DNA of 64,000 nucleotides from Saccharothrix sp. (GCF_031180885.1 NZ_JAPSLK010000001.1:275104-339103); one strand, 5' to 3'; positions 1 to 11,523 are shown, numbered from the stretch's first letter. The notes: generated by a model not told the origin, from the sequence alone. Program-made: numbers and translations.

Positions 1-437
1 AGACGACCCGGCCGACGGTCGGCGCGATGGCGGTCGGGGTGGCGCGGGCGGCTTACGAGTACGCGCTGGCGTACGCGAAGGACCGCGAGGCGTTCGGGCG
101 GAAGATCATCGAGAACCAGTCCATCGCGTTCGACCTGGCGAACATGAAGATGGAGATCGACGCGGCCCGCCTGCTGGTGTGGCGGGCGGCGTGGATGGGG
201 CGCAACAACGTCCCGTTCACGGCGGGCGAGGGGTCGATGTCCAAGCTCAAGGCCGGCGAGGTGTCGGTGTGGGCTACGGAGCGCGCGATCCACATCCTTG
301 GTGGGGCTGGGTACACGCGGGAACACCCGGTGGAACGGATGCACCGGGACGCGAAGATCTTCACCATCTTCGAGGGGACTTCCGAGATCCAGCGGTTGGT
401 GGTGGCGCGGGCGATCTCGGGGATGCACATCCGGTGA
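1..437 (+). CDS. acyl-CoA dehydrogenase, C-terminal part (5' end outside window)
   Basis: This is the C-terminal third of an acyl-CoA dehydrogenase, a flavoenzyme that oxidises acyl-CoA to trans-2-enoyl-CoA. The reading frame is open to the window edge, so the ATG at position 27 is internal. Visible family marks are RPTVGAMAVGVARAAYE, the DREAFGRKI helix region, the FAD-contacting segment around HILGGAGYTREHPVER and the FEGTSEIQR motif that supplies FAD and active-site contacts near the C-terminus. The gene lies 1.7 kb from a branched-chain 2-oxoacid dehydrogenase operon. This suggests a role in branched-chain or short-chain acyl-CoA breakdown, but chain-length specificity cannot be read from the C-terminus alone. 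The catalytic Glu and N-terminal domain are not in the window. Confidence 0.93.
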   Translation, partial: TTRPTVGAMAVGVARAAYEYALAYAKDREAFGRKIIENQSIAFDLANMKMEIDAARLLVWRAAWMGRNNVPFTAGEGSMSKLKAGEVSVWATERAIHILGGAGYTREHPVERMHRDAKIFTIFEGTSEIQRLVVARAISGMHIR

Positions 438-443
438 TGTGAC

Positions 444-499
444 AGGCGGGGGACGGGGCGAGGTCTTCCGGGCGCGGACAACCCCGCCCCTTCGCCTTC
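444..499. terminator. imperfect GC-rich hairpin between convergent genes
   Basis: The short gap between the acyl-CoA dehydrogenase stop and the convergent MerR-gene stop holds a G-rich left arm and a C-rich right arm (AGGCGGGGGACGGGG against CCCCGCCCCTTCGCCT). They pair imperfectly. A bidirectional terminator is likely from position, but there is no clear T tract. Confidence 0.35.
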
Positions 500-1411
500 T
501 CAGCCGCCGGCTTCGGAGAGCCACCTGCGTTCGGCGGTGGTGTCGGGGACCGGGGGCCAGTTGTTGATCTTGGCCAGCAGGGCCCAGTAGCGCTCTGCCC
601 TGGGTTCGCCGAACTCGTCCAGCCAGCGGGACAGGTCGTCGCCTACCGGGACGCCCAGGACCTCGGACCAGCGGGTGTTGATCTCGGCGGCGATGTGGCG
701 GCCTTCGGGGGAGGTTGGGGGGATGTCTGCCGCCAGGGCTTCGCGGGCCCTGGTCATGGCGTATTGGAAGACCTCCATCTGTTCGGCGCTGGGACCCGAC
801 AGGTCGGCGCCCTCGGCGCGCATTTCCTGGTGGCGGACGGACATCCTTCGGATGGAGGCTCGAAAGTCCTTGTCGCGCACCAGGTTGGCCAGTTCGATCC
901 ACGCCTCCAACTGTTCCGGCGTCGGGTCGTCGGGCAGTTCCACTCGAACCGAGCGCATCCGGTCGTGGAAGGTCGGGTCCAAGTCCAGGCCGCCGAAGAC
1001 CTCGTCGAAGAAGTCGTCGAGGATCGCCTGGCGCTCCTCCTCCGACAGCCGCGCCAATTCGTGCACCATCTGCACCTCCCCGGTCCGGGCCACCACGCGC
1101 AGCACGGCCCGGCGCAGCCGGAGCGTGCGCAACTGCGCGTCGATGGCCTCCGCGTGCGTCCGGGCCACCTCGGCCACGGACACCTCGCTCGCCAGCACGC
1201 GGTGCGCGGTGGGCAGGTCGACGCCCAGGTCGCGCAGGGTGCGGACGAGCTTGAGCCGCGCCAGCCCGTCGACGTCGTAGGTGCGGAAGCCGCCCGTGGT
1301 CCGCCCCGCCACCGGGACCAGGCCCGAGTCGGAGTAGAACCGGATCGTCCTGGTGGACAGGCCGGTCAGCCGCGCCAGTTCGCCGATCGAGTAGTGCGTC
1401 ACGCCGACCAC
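500..1411 (-). CDS. MerR family transcriptional regulator
   Basis: A 303-residue MerR-type regulator. The N-terminal winged helix has YSIGELARLTGLSTRTIRFY followed by the GL.P..R...G.R.Y wing, then LKLVRTLRDLGVDL, all typical of the family. A long helical dimerisation region and a roughly 170-residue C-terminal domain follow, larger than in metal-sensing MerR proteins and without a Cys metal site, so the effector is probably organic. The GTG at 1411 is chosen because GGAGAG lies about six bases upstream; a second in-frame GTG three codons on is possible. A palindrome sits just upstream in the position expected for autoregulation. The target genes are unknown; the gene is convergent with the acyl-CoA dehydrogenase gene and divergent from a broken gene. 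Confidence 0.85.
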   Translation of the reverse strand: MVGVTHYSIGELARLTGLSTRTIRFYSDSGLVPVAGRTTGGFRTYDVDGLARLKLVRTLRDLGVDLPTAHRVLASEVSVAEVARTHAEAIDAQLRTLRLRRAVLRVVARTGEVQMVHELARLSEEERQAILDDFFDEVFGGLDLDPTFHDRMRSVRVELPDDPTPEQLEAWIELANLVRDKDFRASIRRMSVRHQEMRAEGADLSGPSAEQMEVFQYAMTRAREALAADIPPTSPEGRHIAAEINTRWSEVLGVPVGDDLSRWLDEFGEPRAERYWALLAKINNWPPVPDTTAERRWLSEAGG

Positions 1412-1420
1412 CCTGAACTC

Positions 1421-1440
1421 TCCAGTTGCTGGAACTTCAA
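1421..1440 (-). promoter_or_regulatory. candidate MerR operator/promoter
   Basis: TCCAGTTGCTGGA (1421-1433) is an inverted repeat with five-base arms and a three-base centre. On the minus strand it follows TTGAAG, which resembles a -35 box, and precedes the GTG start by about ten bases. Actinobacterial MerR regulators commonly bind such a palindrome in their own promoter; this is inference from position. Confidence 0.45.
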
Positions 1441-1475
1441 CCGAATAACGCGATGATCCGGCACGATCACCACCC

Positions 1476-2128
1476 GTGCGCGCCTACCTCGACACCTACG
1501 GACCGGCAACGGCGGCGTTCGGGGCCACGGTGCTCGTGTTGTTCTTCCTGCGCGTCGCCCGGCACCTGGAGCGGGGCACGGAAACGCCCGACAAGGGGCC
1601 CAAGCCGGTGACGGTCGGCACGCGCGGGTCGGTGGGCGGGGCGGTGGTTGCTGGTGGCCGGGGTGACCGCGACCGCGACCGGGTTCGGGCTGCACTGGCT
1701 GCTGGGGCGGCCGCGGCTGCCCACGGCGACCAGTTTCACCACCACCGAGCTGCTGGACCTGCTCAAGATCGGGCTCGCGGTGGTCGGCGGGCTCGGTGCG
1801 GTGGTGGCGCTGGCGGTCGCGTACCGGCGGCAGCAGGTGTCCGAGGCCGCGCACCACATCGCGACCCGGCAGGAGGAGCGGGACGACGTCAAGCTGCTCA
1901 ACGAGCGGTACGCCAAGGCCGCCGAGCAGCTCGGGCACGACAGCTTCGCCGTGCGGCTGGCGGGCGTGTACGCGATGGGCGCGCTGGCCGACGACTGGGA
2001 GCGGCAGCGGCAGACGTGCGTCGAGGTGCTGTGCGGTTACGTACGCCACCGTGGAGGAGTTCGCGGAAGCGTTGCGGCGCAAGAAGGACGCCGGAGGCCC
2101 GCAGGCCCCCGGCGTCGATCCTTCCTAG
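1476..2128 (+). pseudogene. broken membrane protein gene of the pentapeptide-repeat-associated type
   Basis: Three reading frames must be joined to read this gene. The first piece (GTG at 1476) starts MRAYLDTYGPATAAFG and gives one membrane helix. Near 1625-1645 the frame shifts to one reading LLVAGVTATATGFGLHWLL and a second helix. It continues through LLDLLKIGLAVVGGLGA, a helical linker and VRLAGVYAMGALADDWERQ to CVEVLCGYV. This block is familiar from actinobacterial membrane proteins that carry pentapeptide repeats downstream. Here the frame is lost again near 2035 and the last 90 bases read YATVEEFAEALRRKK before a TAG. The usual C-terminal repeats are absent. Either this is a decayed gene, or two sequencing errors coincide; the missing 3' part argues for decay. 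Confidence 0.65.
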
Positions 2129-3549
2129 TACGTCAGCGCCACGCCCGGGTCGGACAGCAGGCGGCCCACGTCGGCCAGGAACTGCGAGCCCTGCTGGCCG
2201 TCGACGACGCGGTGGTCGAAGCTGAGCGCCAACTGGCACACCTTGCGCGGCACGACCTGGCCGTCCACCACCCACGGCATGTCGCGGATCGCGCCGAACG
2301 CGAGGATCGCGGACTCGCCCGGGTTGATGATGGGCGTGCCGGTGTCGACGCCGAAGACGCCGACGTTGGTGATGGTGATGGTGCCGCCGAGCATGTCGGC
2401 GGGCGCGGTCTTGCCGTCGCGGGCCGTGGTGGCCAGTTCGTCCAGCGCCACGGCCAGCTCGCGCAGCGACATCCGGTCGGCGTCGCGGACCTTGGGCACC
2501 ACCAGGCCGCGCGGGGTGGCGGCGGCGATGCCCAGGTGGACGTAGTCCTTGTAGACGATCTCGTTCGCCGCCGCGTCCCACGTCGCGTTGACGTCGGGGG
2601 TGCGGCGGGTCGCCAGGACCACGGCCTTCGCGCAGAACGCGAGCGGGGTGAGCTTCACGCCGCGGAACTCCGGCGTGTCCTTCAGCCGCGCGCGCAGCTC
2701 CATCATCGGCGTGACGTCGATGGTCAGGAACTCCGTGACGTGCGGTGCGGTGAACGCGCTGTCCACCATCGCCTGCGCGGTCGCCTTGCGGACGCCCTTG
2801 ATCGGCACGCGACGCTCCCGCGCGCCGGTCGCCACGGGGGCCGCGGCGGGCGTCACCGCGGGCGCGGCGACGGCCTGTTCGACGTCCTCGCGGGTGATGA
2901 CCCCGTTCGGACCGCTGCCGGTCAGCGCGTACAGGTCGACGCCCAGGTCCTTGGCCAGCTTGCGGACCGGGGGCTTCGCCAGCGGCACGTAGCCGCCGGG
3001 CGACCGGGAACCGCTCGCGGCCGGAGCGGAGCCCGCCGGCGCGGGGCTCGTCGGGACAGCGGCGGCCGGTGCCACGGCAGCGGGTGCGGCGGGTGCCGGC
3101 GCGACAGCGGCCGGAGCCGGGGCGACCGGAGCAGCGGCGGCCGGAGCCGGGGCGGCCGGCGGGGCGACGCGGGGCCGGCGCTTGGCCGGGCCCGACTTCG
3201 GACCGTAGCCGACCAGGTTGGCCACCCGGCCCTCGGTCGCGTCCGGAGCCGTGCCGTTGATCGCCGGAGCGCCCGCGACCGGAGCCGGGGCCGCCGCGCC
3301 GGACGGGTCGACGTCGATGGTGATGATCGGCACGCCGACCTCCACCGTCTGCCCCACCTCGGCGAGCAGCTCGGTCACCACGCCGTCCCACGGGCACGGC
3401 AGCTCGACCGCCGCCTTGGCGGTCTCGATCTCCACGATGATGTCGTTGACCTTGACCGTGTCACCGGGCTGGACGTGCCAGGTGAGGATTTCAGCCTCGG
3501 TCAGCCCCTCCGCCGTGTCCGGCAGGGGGAATTGCTTGAACTGCGGCAT
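2125..3549 (-). CDS. bkdC: branched-chain 2-oxoacid dehydrogenase E2 (dihydrolipoamide acyltransferase)
   Basis: A 474-residue E2 core of a 2-oxoacid dehydrogenase complex, which moves the acyl group from E1 onto CoA. Residues 1-82 are a single lipoyl domain with the lipoylation motif ETAKA (Lys45). A long Ala/Pro-rich flexible linker (about 83-183) follows, then the E3/E1-binding domain (about 186-226, KPPVRKLAKDLGVDL). The catalytic domain runs to the end with the SFDHRVVDG motif; His446 and Asp450 are the expected catalytic pair. One lipoyl domain and operon order E1alpha-E1beta-E2 favour a branched-chain enzyme over the pyruvate complex. The gene begins 13 bases after the E1beta stop. No E3 gene is nearby, so E3 must be shared. 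Confidence 0.9.
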   Translation of the reverse strand: MPQFKQFPLPDTAEGLTEAEILTWHVQPGDTVKVNDIIVEIETAKAAVELPCPWDGVVTELLAEVGQTVEVGVPIITIDVDPSGAAAPAPVAGAPAINGTAPDATEGRVANLVGYGPKSGPAKRRPRVAPPAAPAPAAAAPVAPAPAAVAPAPAAPAAVAPAAAVPTSPAPAGSAPAASGSRSPGGYVPLAKPPVRKLAKDLGVDLYALTGSGPNGVITREDVEQAVAAPAVTPAAAPVATGARERRVPIKGVRKATAQAMVDSAFTAPHVTEFLTIDVTPMMELRARLKDTPEFRGVKLTPLAFCAKAVVLATRRTPDVNATWDAAANEIVYKDYVHLGIAAATPRGLVVPKVRDADRMSLRELAVALDELATTARDGKTAPADMLGGTITITNVGVFGVDTGTPIINPGESAILAFGAIRDMPWVVDGQVVPRKVCQLALSFDHRVVDGQQGSQFLADVGRLLSDPGVALTY

Positions 3550-3562
3550 CCCAAGTGTCCCC

Positions 3563-4585
3563 TTACCAGGCCAGTGAACGGTCGACGGCGTGCAGCACCC
3601 GGTCCAGGTCGGGGAGGAACTCCTCCTCGAGCTTCGACGGCGGGTACGGCGTGTCGAACCCGGTCACCCGCAGCACCGGCGCCTGCAGGGAGTAGAAGCA
3701 CTCCTGCTGCACCTTGGCCGCGATCTCGCTGGTGATGGACGACTCGCTGGGCGCCTCGGACACCACGACCAGCCGGCCGGTGCGCCGCACCGACTCGTAG
3801 ACCGGGGGCAGGTCCAGCGGGGACAGCGTGCGCAGGTCGATGACCTCCAGCGACCGCCCCTCCTCCTCGGCCGCCGCGGCGGCGTCGAGGGCGGTGCGGA
3901 CCATCGGCCCGTACGCGACCAGGGTGGCGTCCGTGCCGGTGCGCAGCACGCGCGACTGGAACAGCGGCGAGGGCGCGGTGGTCGTGTCGACCTCGCCCTT
4001 CTCGTAGTACCGGCGCTTGGGCTCGAAGAACAGGATCGGGTCGTCGGACGCGATGGCCTGCTGGATCATCCAGTAGGCGTCGGCCGGGTTGGAGCACGAC
4101 ACGACCTTGAGGCCCGCGGTGTGCGCGAAGTACGACTCGGGGGACTCGGAGTGGTGCTCGACCGCGCCGATGCCGCCGCCGAACGGCACCCGGATCACCA
4201 TGGGCAGCTTGAGCCGGCCCTGGGTGCGGAAGTGCAGCTTGGCGACCTGCGACACGATCTGGTCGAAGCCGGGGAAGATGAAGCCCTCGAACTGGATCTC
4301 GCACACCGGGCGGTAGCCGCGGATGGCGAGGCCGACGGCCGTGCCGATGATGCCCGACTCCGCGAGCGGGGTGTCGAGCACGCGCTGCTCGCCGAAGTCC
4401 TTCTGCAGGCCGTCGGTGATCCGGAAGACGCCGCCGAGCTTGCCGACGTCCTCGCCCATCACGATGACCTTGGGGTCGGCTTCCATCGCCGCGCGCAGGC
4501 CGTTGTTGATGGCCTTGGCGATGGTCATGGTCTGCACCGCGGCGGGGGCGGCGGACGTGGGTCGGTCCATCGTCGGAGCAGCCAT
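3563..4585 (-). CDS. bkdB: branched-chain 2-oxoacid dehydrogenase E1 beta subunit
   Basis: A 340-residue E1 beta subunit, which with E1 alpha forms the thiamine-diphosphate-dependent decarboxylase of the complex. Recognisable segments are VIVMGEDVGKLGGVFRIT, the LAESGIIGTAVGLAIRGYRP stretch that carries the Glu contacting thiamine diphosphate, FEGFIFPGFDQI, and the C-terminal transketolase-like domain with EVIDLRTLSPLD. Length is normal. Its ATG shares one base with the TGA of the E1 alpha gene, so translation is probably coupled. Catalysis would give isobutyryl-, isovaleryl- or 2-methylbutyryl-dihydrolipoyl E2 from valine, leucine and isoleucine keto acids. In actinomycetes such acyl-CoAs also prime branched fatty acids and polyketides. 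The substrate is inferred from family and order, not from residues. Confidence 0.9.
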   Translation of the reverse strand: MAAPTMDRPTSAAPAAVQTMTIAKAINNGLRAAMEADPKVIVMGEDVGKLGGVFRITDGLQKDFGEQRVLDTPLAESGIIGTAVGLAIRGYRPVCEIQFEGFIFPGFDQIVSQVAKLHFRTQGRLKLPMVIRVPFGGGIGAVEHHSESPESYFAHTAGLKVVSCSNPADAYWMIQQAIASDDPILFFEPKRRYYEKGEVDTTTAPSPLFQSRVLRTGTDATLVAYGPMVRTALDAAAAAEEEGRSLEVIDLRTLSPLDLPPVYESVRRTGRLVVVSEAPSESSITSEIAAKVQQECFYSLQAPVLRVTGFDTPYPPSKLEEEFLPDLDRVLHAVDRSLAW

Positions 4586-5778
4586 CAGTGCTCACCTCCC
4601 GCGAAACCGGCGTGGTAGGCCAGGAACTCGTCGCGCTGCGCCTCGAGGACGGGGTTGCCCTCGGCGTAGACCTCGCTGAAGATCCGCTCGGCGGGCGGGT
4701 CGGGCAGGTTGACGCAGTAGTCGCGCAGCTCGATCGCGATCTGCTCGGCCTCGGCCTCGACGGAGTCGAAGAAGTCCTGGTCGGCCCACTGCTGCTTGAC
4801 CAGGTGCACCTTGACCCGCTCGATGGGGTCCTTCAGCTTCCACAGCTCCAGCTCGTCGGAGAGCCGGTAGCGGGAGGGGTCGTCGGACGTGGTGTGCGCG
4901 TCCATGCGGTAGGTGAAGGCCTCGATGAGGATCGGGCCGTTGCCGTGCCGGCACTCGTCCAGCGCCCACCTGGTGACCGCGAGGGTGGCCATGACGTCGT
5001 TGCCGTCGACCCGGATGCCGGGGAACCCGTAGCCGCGCGCCCGCTGGTAGAGCGGGAGGCGGGACTGGCGCTCGGTGGGCTCGGAGATGGCCCACTGGTT
5101 GTTCTGGCAGAAGAACACCAGCGGCGCGTCGTACACCGCGGCCCAGACGAAGCCCTCGTGGACGTCACCCTGGCTGGTCGCGCCGTCGCCGAAGAAGACC
5201 ATGGTGGCTTCGCCGTCGTCGTCGCCGACCTTGCCGTCGAACTTCTGGCCCATCGCGTAGCCGGCGGCGTTGAGCACCTGGTTGCCGATCACGATGGTGT
5301 ACGGGTGGAAGCGGTGCTTCACCGGGTCCCACGTGCCGTTGTCGGTGCCGCGGAAGATGCCGAGCAGGTCCGTCGGCTTGACGCCGCGGCACCACGCGAT
5401 GCCGTGCTCGCGGTAGCTCGGGAAGGCCATGTCGTCGGGCCGCATGGCCCGGCCGGCGCCGATCTGCGCGGCCTCCTGGCCCAGCAGCGGCACCCAGATG
5501 CCGAGCTGGCCCTTGCGCTGCAACGCGTTCGCCTCGCGGTCGACCCGGCGCACCAGGACCATGTCGCGGTACAGCCCGCGCAGCTCCTCGGCCGTGATGT
5601 CGATGTCGAAGTCCGGGTGGTGCACGCGCTCGCCCTCGGGGGTGAGCAGCTGCACCAGGTCGGCGCCGCCCTCGTCTGTCGCTCGCAAGCCTGCGATCAC
5701 CTGTTCCGCGGTCGGTTTGGCGGCGGTCGCCGGTGGGCTGTCCGGCCCCGGGTGCGTCCATTTCTCAGGGGACGACAT
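4585..5778 (-). CDS. bkdA: branched-chain 2-oxoacid dehydrogenase E1 alpha subunit
   Basis: A 397-residue E1 alpha subunit, first gene of the operon. The thiamine diphosphate and magnesium motif starts GDGATSQGDVHEGF near residue 190 and ends in CQNN about 28 residues later, the standard GDG-NN spacing. The later segment YRMDAHTTSDDPSRYR corresponds to the conserved loop that holds the phosphorylation site in mitochondrial enzymes. The N-terminal 45 residues are a variable extension. ATG at 5778 is supported by GAGGAG about nine bases upstream on the minus strand. The pyruvate dehydrogenase E1 alpha family is a close alternative, and database labels for this clade vary; a nearby acyl-CoA dehydrogenase and the E2 domain layout favour the branched-chain role. 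Confidence 0.9.
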   Translation of the reverse strand: MSSPEKWTHPGPDSPPATAAKPTAEQVIAGLRATDEGGADLVQLLTPEGERVHHPDFDIDITAEELRGLYRDMVLVRRVDREANALQRKGQLGIWVPLLGQEAAQIGAGRAMRPDDMAFPSYREHGIAWCRGVKPTDLLGIFRGTDNGTWDPVKHRFHPYTIVIGNQVLNAAGYAMGQKFDGKVGDDDGEATMVFFGDGATSQGDVHEGFVWAAVYDAPLVFFCQNNQWAISEPTERQSRLPLYQRARGYGFPGIRVDGNDVMATLAVTRWALDECRHGNGPILIEAFTYRMDAHTTSDDPSRYRLSDELELWKLKDPIERVKVHLVKQQWADQDFFDSVEAEAEQIAIELRDYCVNLPDPPAERIFSEVYAEGNPVLEAQRDEFLAYHAGFAGGEH

Positions 5779-6220
5779 TGCGCCTTACTCCTCGTCTTCG
5801 AGGCCGCCAAGTCGCTTGTGACGACCTTGCGCGGCGGCACCGCCAGTCGCCGCCACCCTGGGTTGGGGAGGTCGGACAACCGTCGGCGCTGGCGGTGTTC
5901 CTATCCACATCCTGACACGCGCTCACCCGGCTTGGTGAGCCCCGTCCCACTTTGTAACAGTCGGCGCACCCTCCTGAACAGGGAGAACTGTAGGAAGCCC
6001 AATCTTCGGCAGTCCGACCGAGGTGTTCGTTTTGCGGACATCCGCGTCCCGGTTACCGATCGTTAACCACCGTCCGTACGCCGGTGAACACGTCCGGTCG
6101 GCTTCGACCCCCGCCGAAGAGCTGGGTCCTTCCCGGTCGGCAACGGTGGACGTCCGAAGGTCGGGTTTTCAAGGGGTTGCCCGGCTGGTGAACACGCCAA
6201 CCCGTGATTGGATTCGACGT
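5779..6220. other. intergenic region between divergent bkdA and M20 peptidase genes
   Basis: These 442 bases must hold the promoters of both neighbours. I see no convincing gene: frames extending the peptidase upstream of 6221 lack its family similarity. A perfect seven-base inverted repeat, GCTCACC and GGTGAGC with a six-base spacer, lies at 5921-5940, some 150 bases before bkdA, and could be an operator for the operon. The rest shows nothing distinctive. Confidence 0.5.
5921..5940. promoter_or_regulatory. inverted repeat upstream of bkdA, candidate operator
   Basis: GCTCACC at 5921-5927 and GGTGAGC at 5934-5940 form a perfect 20-base palindrome with a six-base centre in the bkdA promoter region. 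The binding protein is unknown; a bkd-specific Lrp or PadR-type regulator is not in the window. Confidence 0.35.
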
Positions 6221-7633
6221 GTGGACCGTTCTGCGCTGACCCGTACCGTCCGAGGGCTCTGGGACGACGACATCCTCCCCAGCCTGTCCGAACTCGTCGC
6301 CGTGCCGGCGATCTCCCCGGCGTTCGACCCGGCCTGGGAGGAGCACGGGCACCTCGCCGCCGCGATCGAGCACGTGCGCGCTTGGCTGGTCGGTCGTGAC
6401 CCGGGCGCGACCGTCGAGGTGGTCACGCTGCCCGGCCGGACGCCGTTGTTGCTGGTCGACGTGCCGGCAACGGCCGACACCCGGGACACCGTGCTGATGT
6501 ACGGCCACCTGGACAAGCAGCCGCCGGTGGCGAACTGGTCCGAGGGCCTCGGCCCGTGGACGCCGGTCGTGCGGGACGGCCGCCTCTACGGGCGCGGCGC
6601 GGCCGACGACGGCTACTCCGGGTACGCGGCGATCGCGGCGATCGAGGCGGTGCGCGCGGCGGGTGGGCAGCACGCCCGGTGCGTCGTGCTGCTGGAGACC
6701 GGCGAGGAGTCCGGCAGCCCCGACCTGCCCGCCTACCTGGAGCACCTCAAGCCCCGGCTGGGCGAGGTGTCGCTGGTGGTGTGCCTGGACTCGGGCGGCA
6801 ACGACTACGACCGGATGTGGCTGACCACGTCCCTGCGCGGGCTGACCCAGGTCACGTTCACCGTGCGGGTGCTGGAGAGCGGGATGCACTCGGGCATGGC
6901 CAGCGGCATCGTGCCCAGCTCGTTCCGGATCGCCCGGCAGCTGCTGGACCGGCTGGAGGACTCCGCGACCGGCGAGGTGCTGGTGCGCGAGATGCACGTG
7001 GACGTCCCGGAGAACCGGGTCGCCGAGGTCCGCGACGCGGTCGCCGCCGCGCCCGGCGTGCTGGCCGGGTCGGTGCCGTGGGCCGGGTCCACGGGTCCGA
7101 TGGCGCAGGACGAGGTGGAGCTGGCGCTCAACGCCGGGTGGCGGCCGACCCTGTCGGTGACCGGCGCGGACGGCCTGCCCGCCCCGGACGACGCGGGCAA
7201 CGTGCTGCGGCCGTTCACGACCCTGGTGCTGAGCTTCCGCCTGCCGCCGACCGCCGACTCGAAGGCGGCCCTGGACGCGGTGGTCGAGAAGCTGACCACG
7301 GACGTGCCCTACGGCGCGACGGTCGAGCTGTCGCGGGTCGAGCACGCGGACGGCTGGAACGCGCCCGAGCTGGCCCCGTGGCTGCGGGAGACCCTGGACC
7401 TGGTCGGCAAGGAGGTGTTCGACGCGCCGTGGCGGACGGTGGCGTTGGGCGGCTCGATCCCGTTCATGGGGCTGCTGCACGAGGCGTACCCGCAGGCCCA
7501 GTTCCTGGTCACCGGCGCGGTGGGTCCGGACAGCAACTGCCACGTGCCGGACGAGTGGCTGAACCTGGCCCACGCGGCCCGGATCACCGAGGGCGTCGCG
7601 CACGTCCTCGATTCACACGCCAAGCGCAAGTGA
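6221..7633 (+). CDS. M20 family metallopeptidase (dipeptidase-like)
   Basis: A 470-residue member of the M20/ArgE/DapE/CNDP family of di-zinc hydrolases that cut dipeptides or deacylate amino acids in the cytoplasm. The first metal motif is VLMYGHLDKQP; the bridging aspartate is in LYGRGAADDGYSGY; the catalytic glutamate pair is in LLETGEESGSPDL. A lid/dimerisation domain follows (about residues 175-330) and the last metal region is near AVGPDSNCHVPDEW. There is no signal peptide. The start at GTG 6221 is chosen because MDRSALTRTVRGLW begins the conserved part. No ribosome binding site precedes it and an AT-richer stretch (GATTGGAT) lies just upstream, so the mRNA may be leaderless. The substrate cannot be read from sequence. 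Confidence 0.85.
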   Translation: MDRSALTRTVRGLWDDDILPSLSELVAVPAISPAFDPAWEEHGHLAAAIEHVRAWLVGRDPGATVEVVTLPGRTPLLLVDVPATADTRDTVLMYGHLDKQPPVANWSEGLGPWTPVVRDGRLYGRGAADDGYSGYAAIAAIEAVRAAGGQHARCVVLLETGEESGSPDLPAYLEHLKPRLGEVSLVVCLDSGGNDYDRMWLTTSLRGLTQVTFTVRVLESGMHSGMASGIVPSSFRIARQLLDRLEDSATGEVLVREMHVDVPENRVAEVRDAVAAAPGVLAGSVPWAGSTGPMAQDEVELALNAGWRPTLSVTGADGLPAPDDAGNVLRPFTTLVLSFRLPPTADSKAALDAVVEKLTTDVPYGATVELSRVEHADGWNAPELAPWLRETLDLVGKEVFDAPWRTVALGGSIPFMGLLHEAYPQAQFLVTGAVGPDSNCHVPDEWLNLAHAARITEGVAHVLDSHAKRK

Positions 7634-7834
7634 CAGGCGGAAGCGGGCGAGCCGGCGGAGGTCGGCCGCCCGCCTCCACCCTGCCGCGGCGGACACGGAC
7701 GAGCGTCCTCGTGCGCGGCTCGGGTGAGGAGGTCGCAGGAGCCGCCCACCCTCGGTAACGGTCCGTTGCCGGCGAGCAGCGACGCCGGGCGTGATCTGTG
7801 ACCCTAACCCGTCGGTAACCGCTTTACTGGATCG

Positions 7835-10528
<2,694 letters not shown>

Positions 10529-10570
10529 TTTAGCCCAAACGCCTGAACATCTTGTGCTTGAAAGGCCTCT

Positions 10571-10593
10571 GTGACGCAAGATTCATGCGTCAC
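10571..10593. promoter_or_regulatory. palindrome upstream of the amino acid ABC operon
   Basis: GTGACGCA (10571-10578) and TGCGTCAC (10586-10593) are perfect eight-base arms around a seven-base centre, about 90 bases before the GTG of the binding-protein gene. Position and symmetry suggest an operator controlling the transporter. No regulator gene lies next to it. Confidence 0.45.
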
Positions 10594-10684
10594 TTCGGGC
10601 TGTAACACGCGCGTGCTGTGCACCACGTCACCCAAGTGGCAGTATGCCGAACACTCGACCGACACAGTTACGAGGAGTGACGCC

Positions 10685-11506
10685 GTGGCCCGTCGTACCA
10701 GGAACGTGCTCGCCTTGTTCCCCGCGATCGCCCTAGCGGTCGTGGTGGCGGGCTGCGCCGAAAAGGTCAACACCGGCTCGTCTGGGGACAGCGGGTCGAA
10801 CAACATCTCCCTGGTCAAGAGCGGCAAGCTGGTCACCTGCACGCACCTGTCCTACAAGCCCTTCCAGTTCTCGGAGGGCGACAAGACGGTCGGCTTCGAC
10901 GTCGACCTGGTGGACCTGGTGGCCAAGGAGCTGGGCGTCACCCAGGAGATCTTCGACACCCCGTTCGAGAACATCACCTCCGGCACGGTCTTCGCCACCA
11001 ACGAGTGCGACCTGGCCGCCGCCGGCATGACGATCACCGAAGAGCGCAAGAAGGCGATCGACTTCTCGGACCCGTACTTCGACGCCTCGCAGGCCCTGCT
11101 GGTGAAGAAGGACTCGCCGATCAAGGACCTGCCCGACCTCAAGGGCAAGCGCCTGGGCGTCCAGCAGGACACCACCGGTGAGGAGTACGCCAACAAGAAC
11201 GCCGCGGCCCACGGCTACACCGTCGTGGAGTTCGAGGACCTGCCGCTGATGGAGACCGCCGTCCGCACCGGCGCCGTCGACGCGGCCATCAACGACAACG
11301 GCGTGCTCTACGACTACGTCAAGGAGTTCCCGGACACCGCGGTGACCAAGGAGTTCGCCACCGGCGAGGCGTACGGCATCGGCATGAAGAAGGGCAACAC
11401 CGCCCTCCAGGCCAAGGTCAACGAGGTGCTGAAGAAGGCCAAGGAGAACGGCGAGTACGACCGGATCTACGAGAAGTGGTTCGGCAAGAAGCCGGAGAAG
11501 AAGTGA
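10685..11506 (+). CDS. polar amino acid ABC transporter, substrate-binding lipoprotein
   Basis: A 273-residue extracellular solute-binding protein of family 3 (glutamate/glutamine/polar amino acid type). A lipoprotein signal peptide ends in VVAGC, placing the lipidated cysteine at residue 24, so the mature protein is anchored outside the membrane. Family marks are FSEGDKTVGFDVDLVD, the AAAGMTITEERKKAIDFS signature and LPDLKGKRLGVQQDTTGEEY. GTG at 10685 is preferred over upstream codons because GAGGAG precedes it and the lipobox then falls correctly. It is the first gene of a three-gene transporter operon. A strong hairpin follows it, which would raise binding-protein mRNA over permease mRNA. 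Acidic or amide amino acids are the probable ligand, by family only. Confidence 0.92.
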   Translation: MARRTRNVLALFPAIALAVVVAGCAEKVNTGSSGDSGSNNISLVKSGKLVTCTHLSYKPFQFSEGDKTVGFDVDLVDLVAKELGVTQEIFDTPFENITSGTVFATNECDLAAAGMTITEERKKAIDFSDPYFDASQALLVKKDSPIKDLPDLKGKRLGVQQDTTGEEYANKNAAAHGYTVVEFEDLPLMETAVRTGAVDAAINDNGVLYDYVKEFPDTAVTKEFATGEAYGIGMKKGNTALQAKVNEVLKKAKENGEYDRIYEKWFGKKPEKK

Positions 11507-11523
11507 CCGGCTGAACCGCCCAC

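Noticed and set aside
1648-3735. 695-codon plus-strand reading frame across bkdC
   Set aside because: Only the first part (to about 2040) reads as protein; beyond it the frame is the antisense of bkdC, rich in Arg/Gly/His, with no family similarity.
6023-6220. 66-residue N-terminal extension of the M20 peptidase
   Set aside because: No family similarity and the conserved part begins at GTG 6221.
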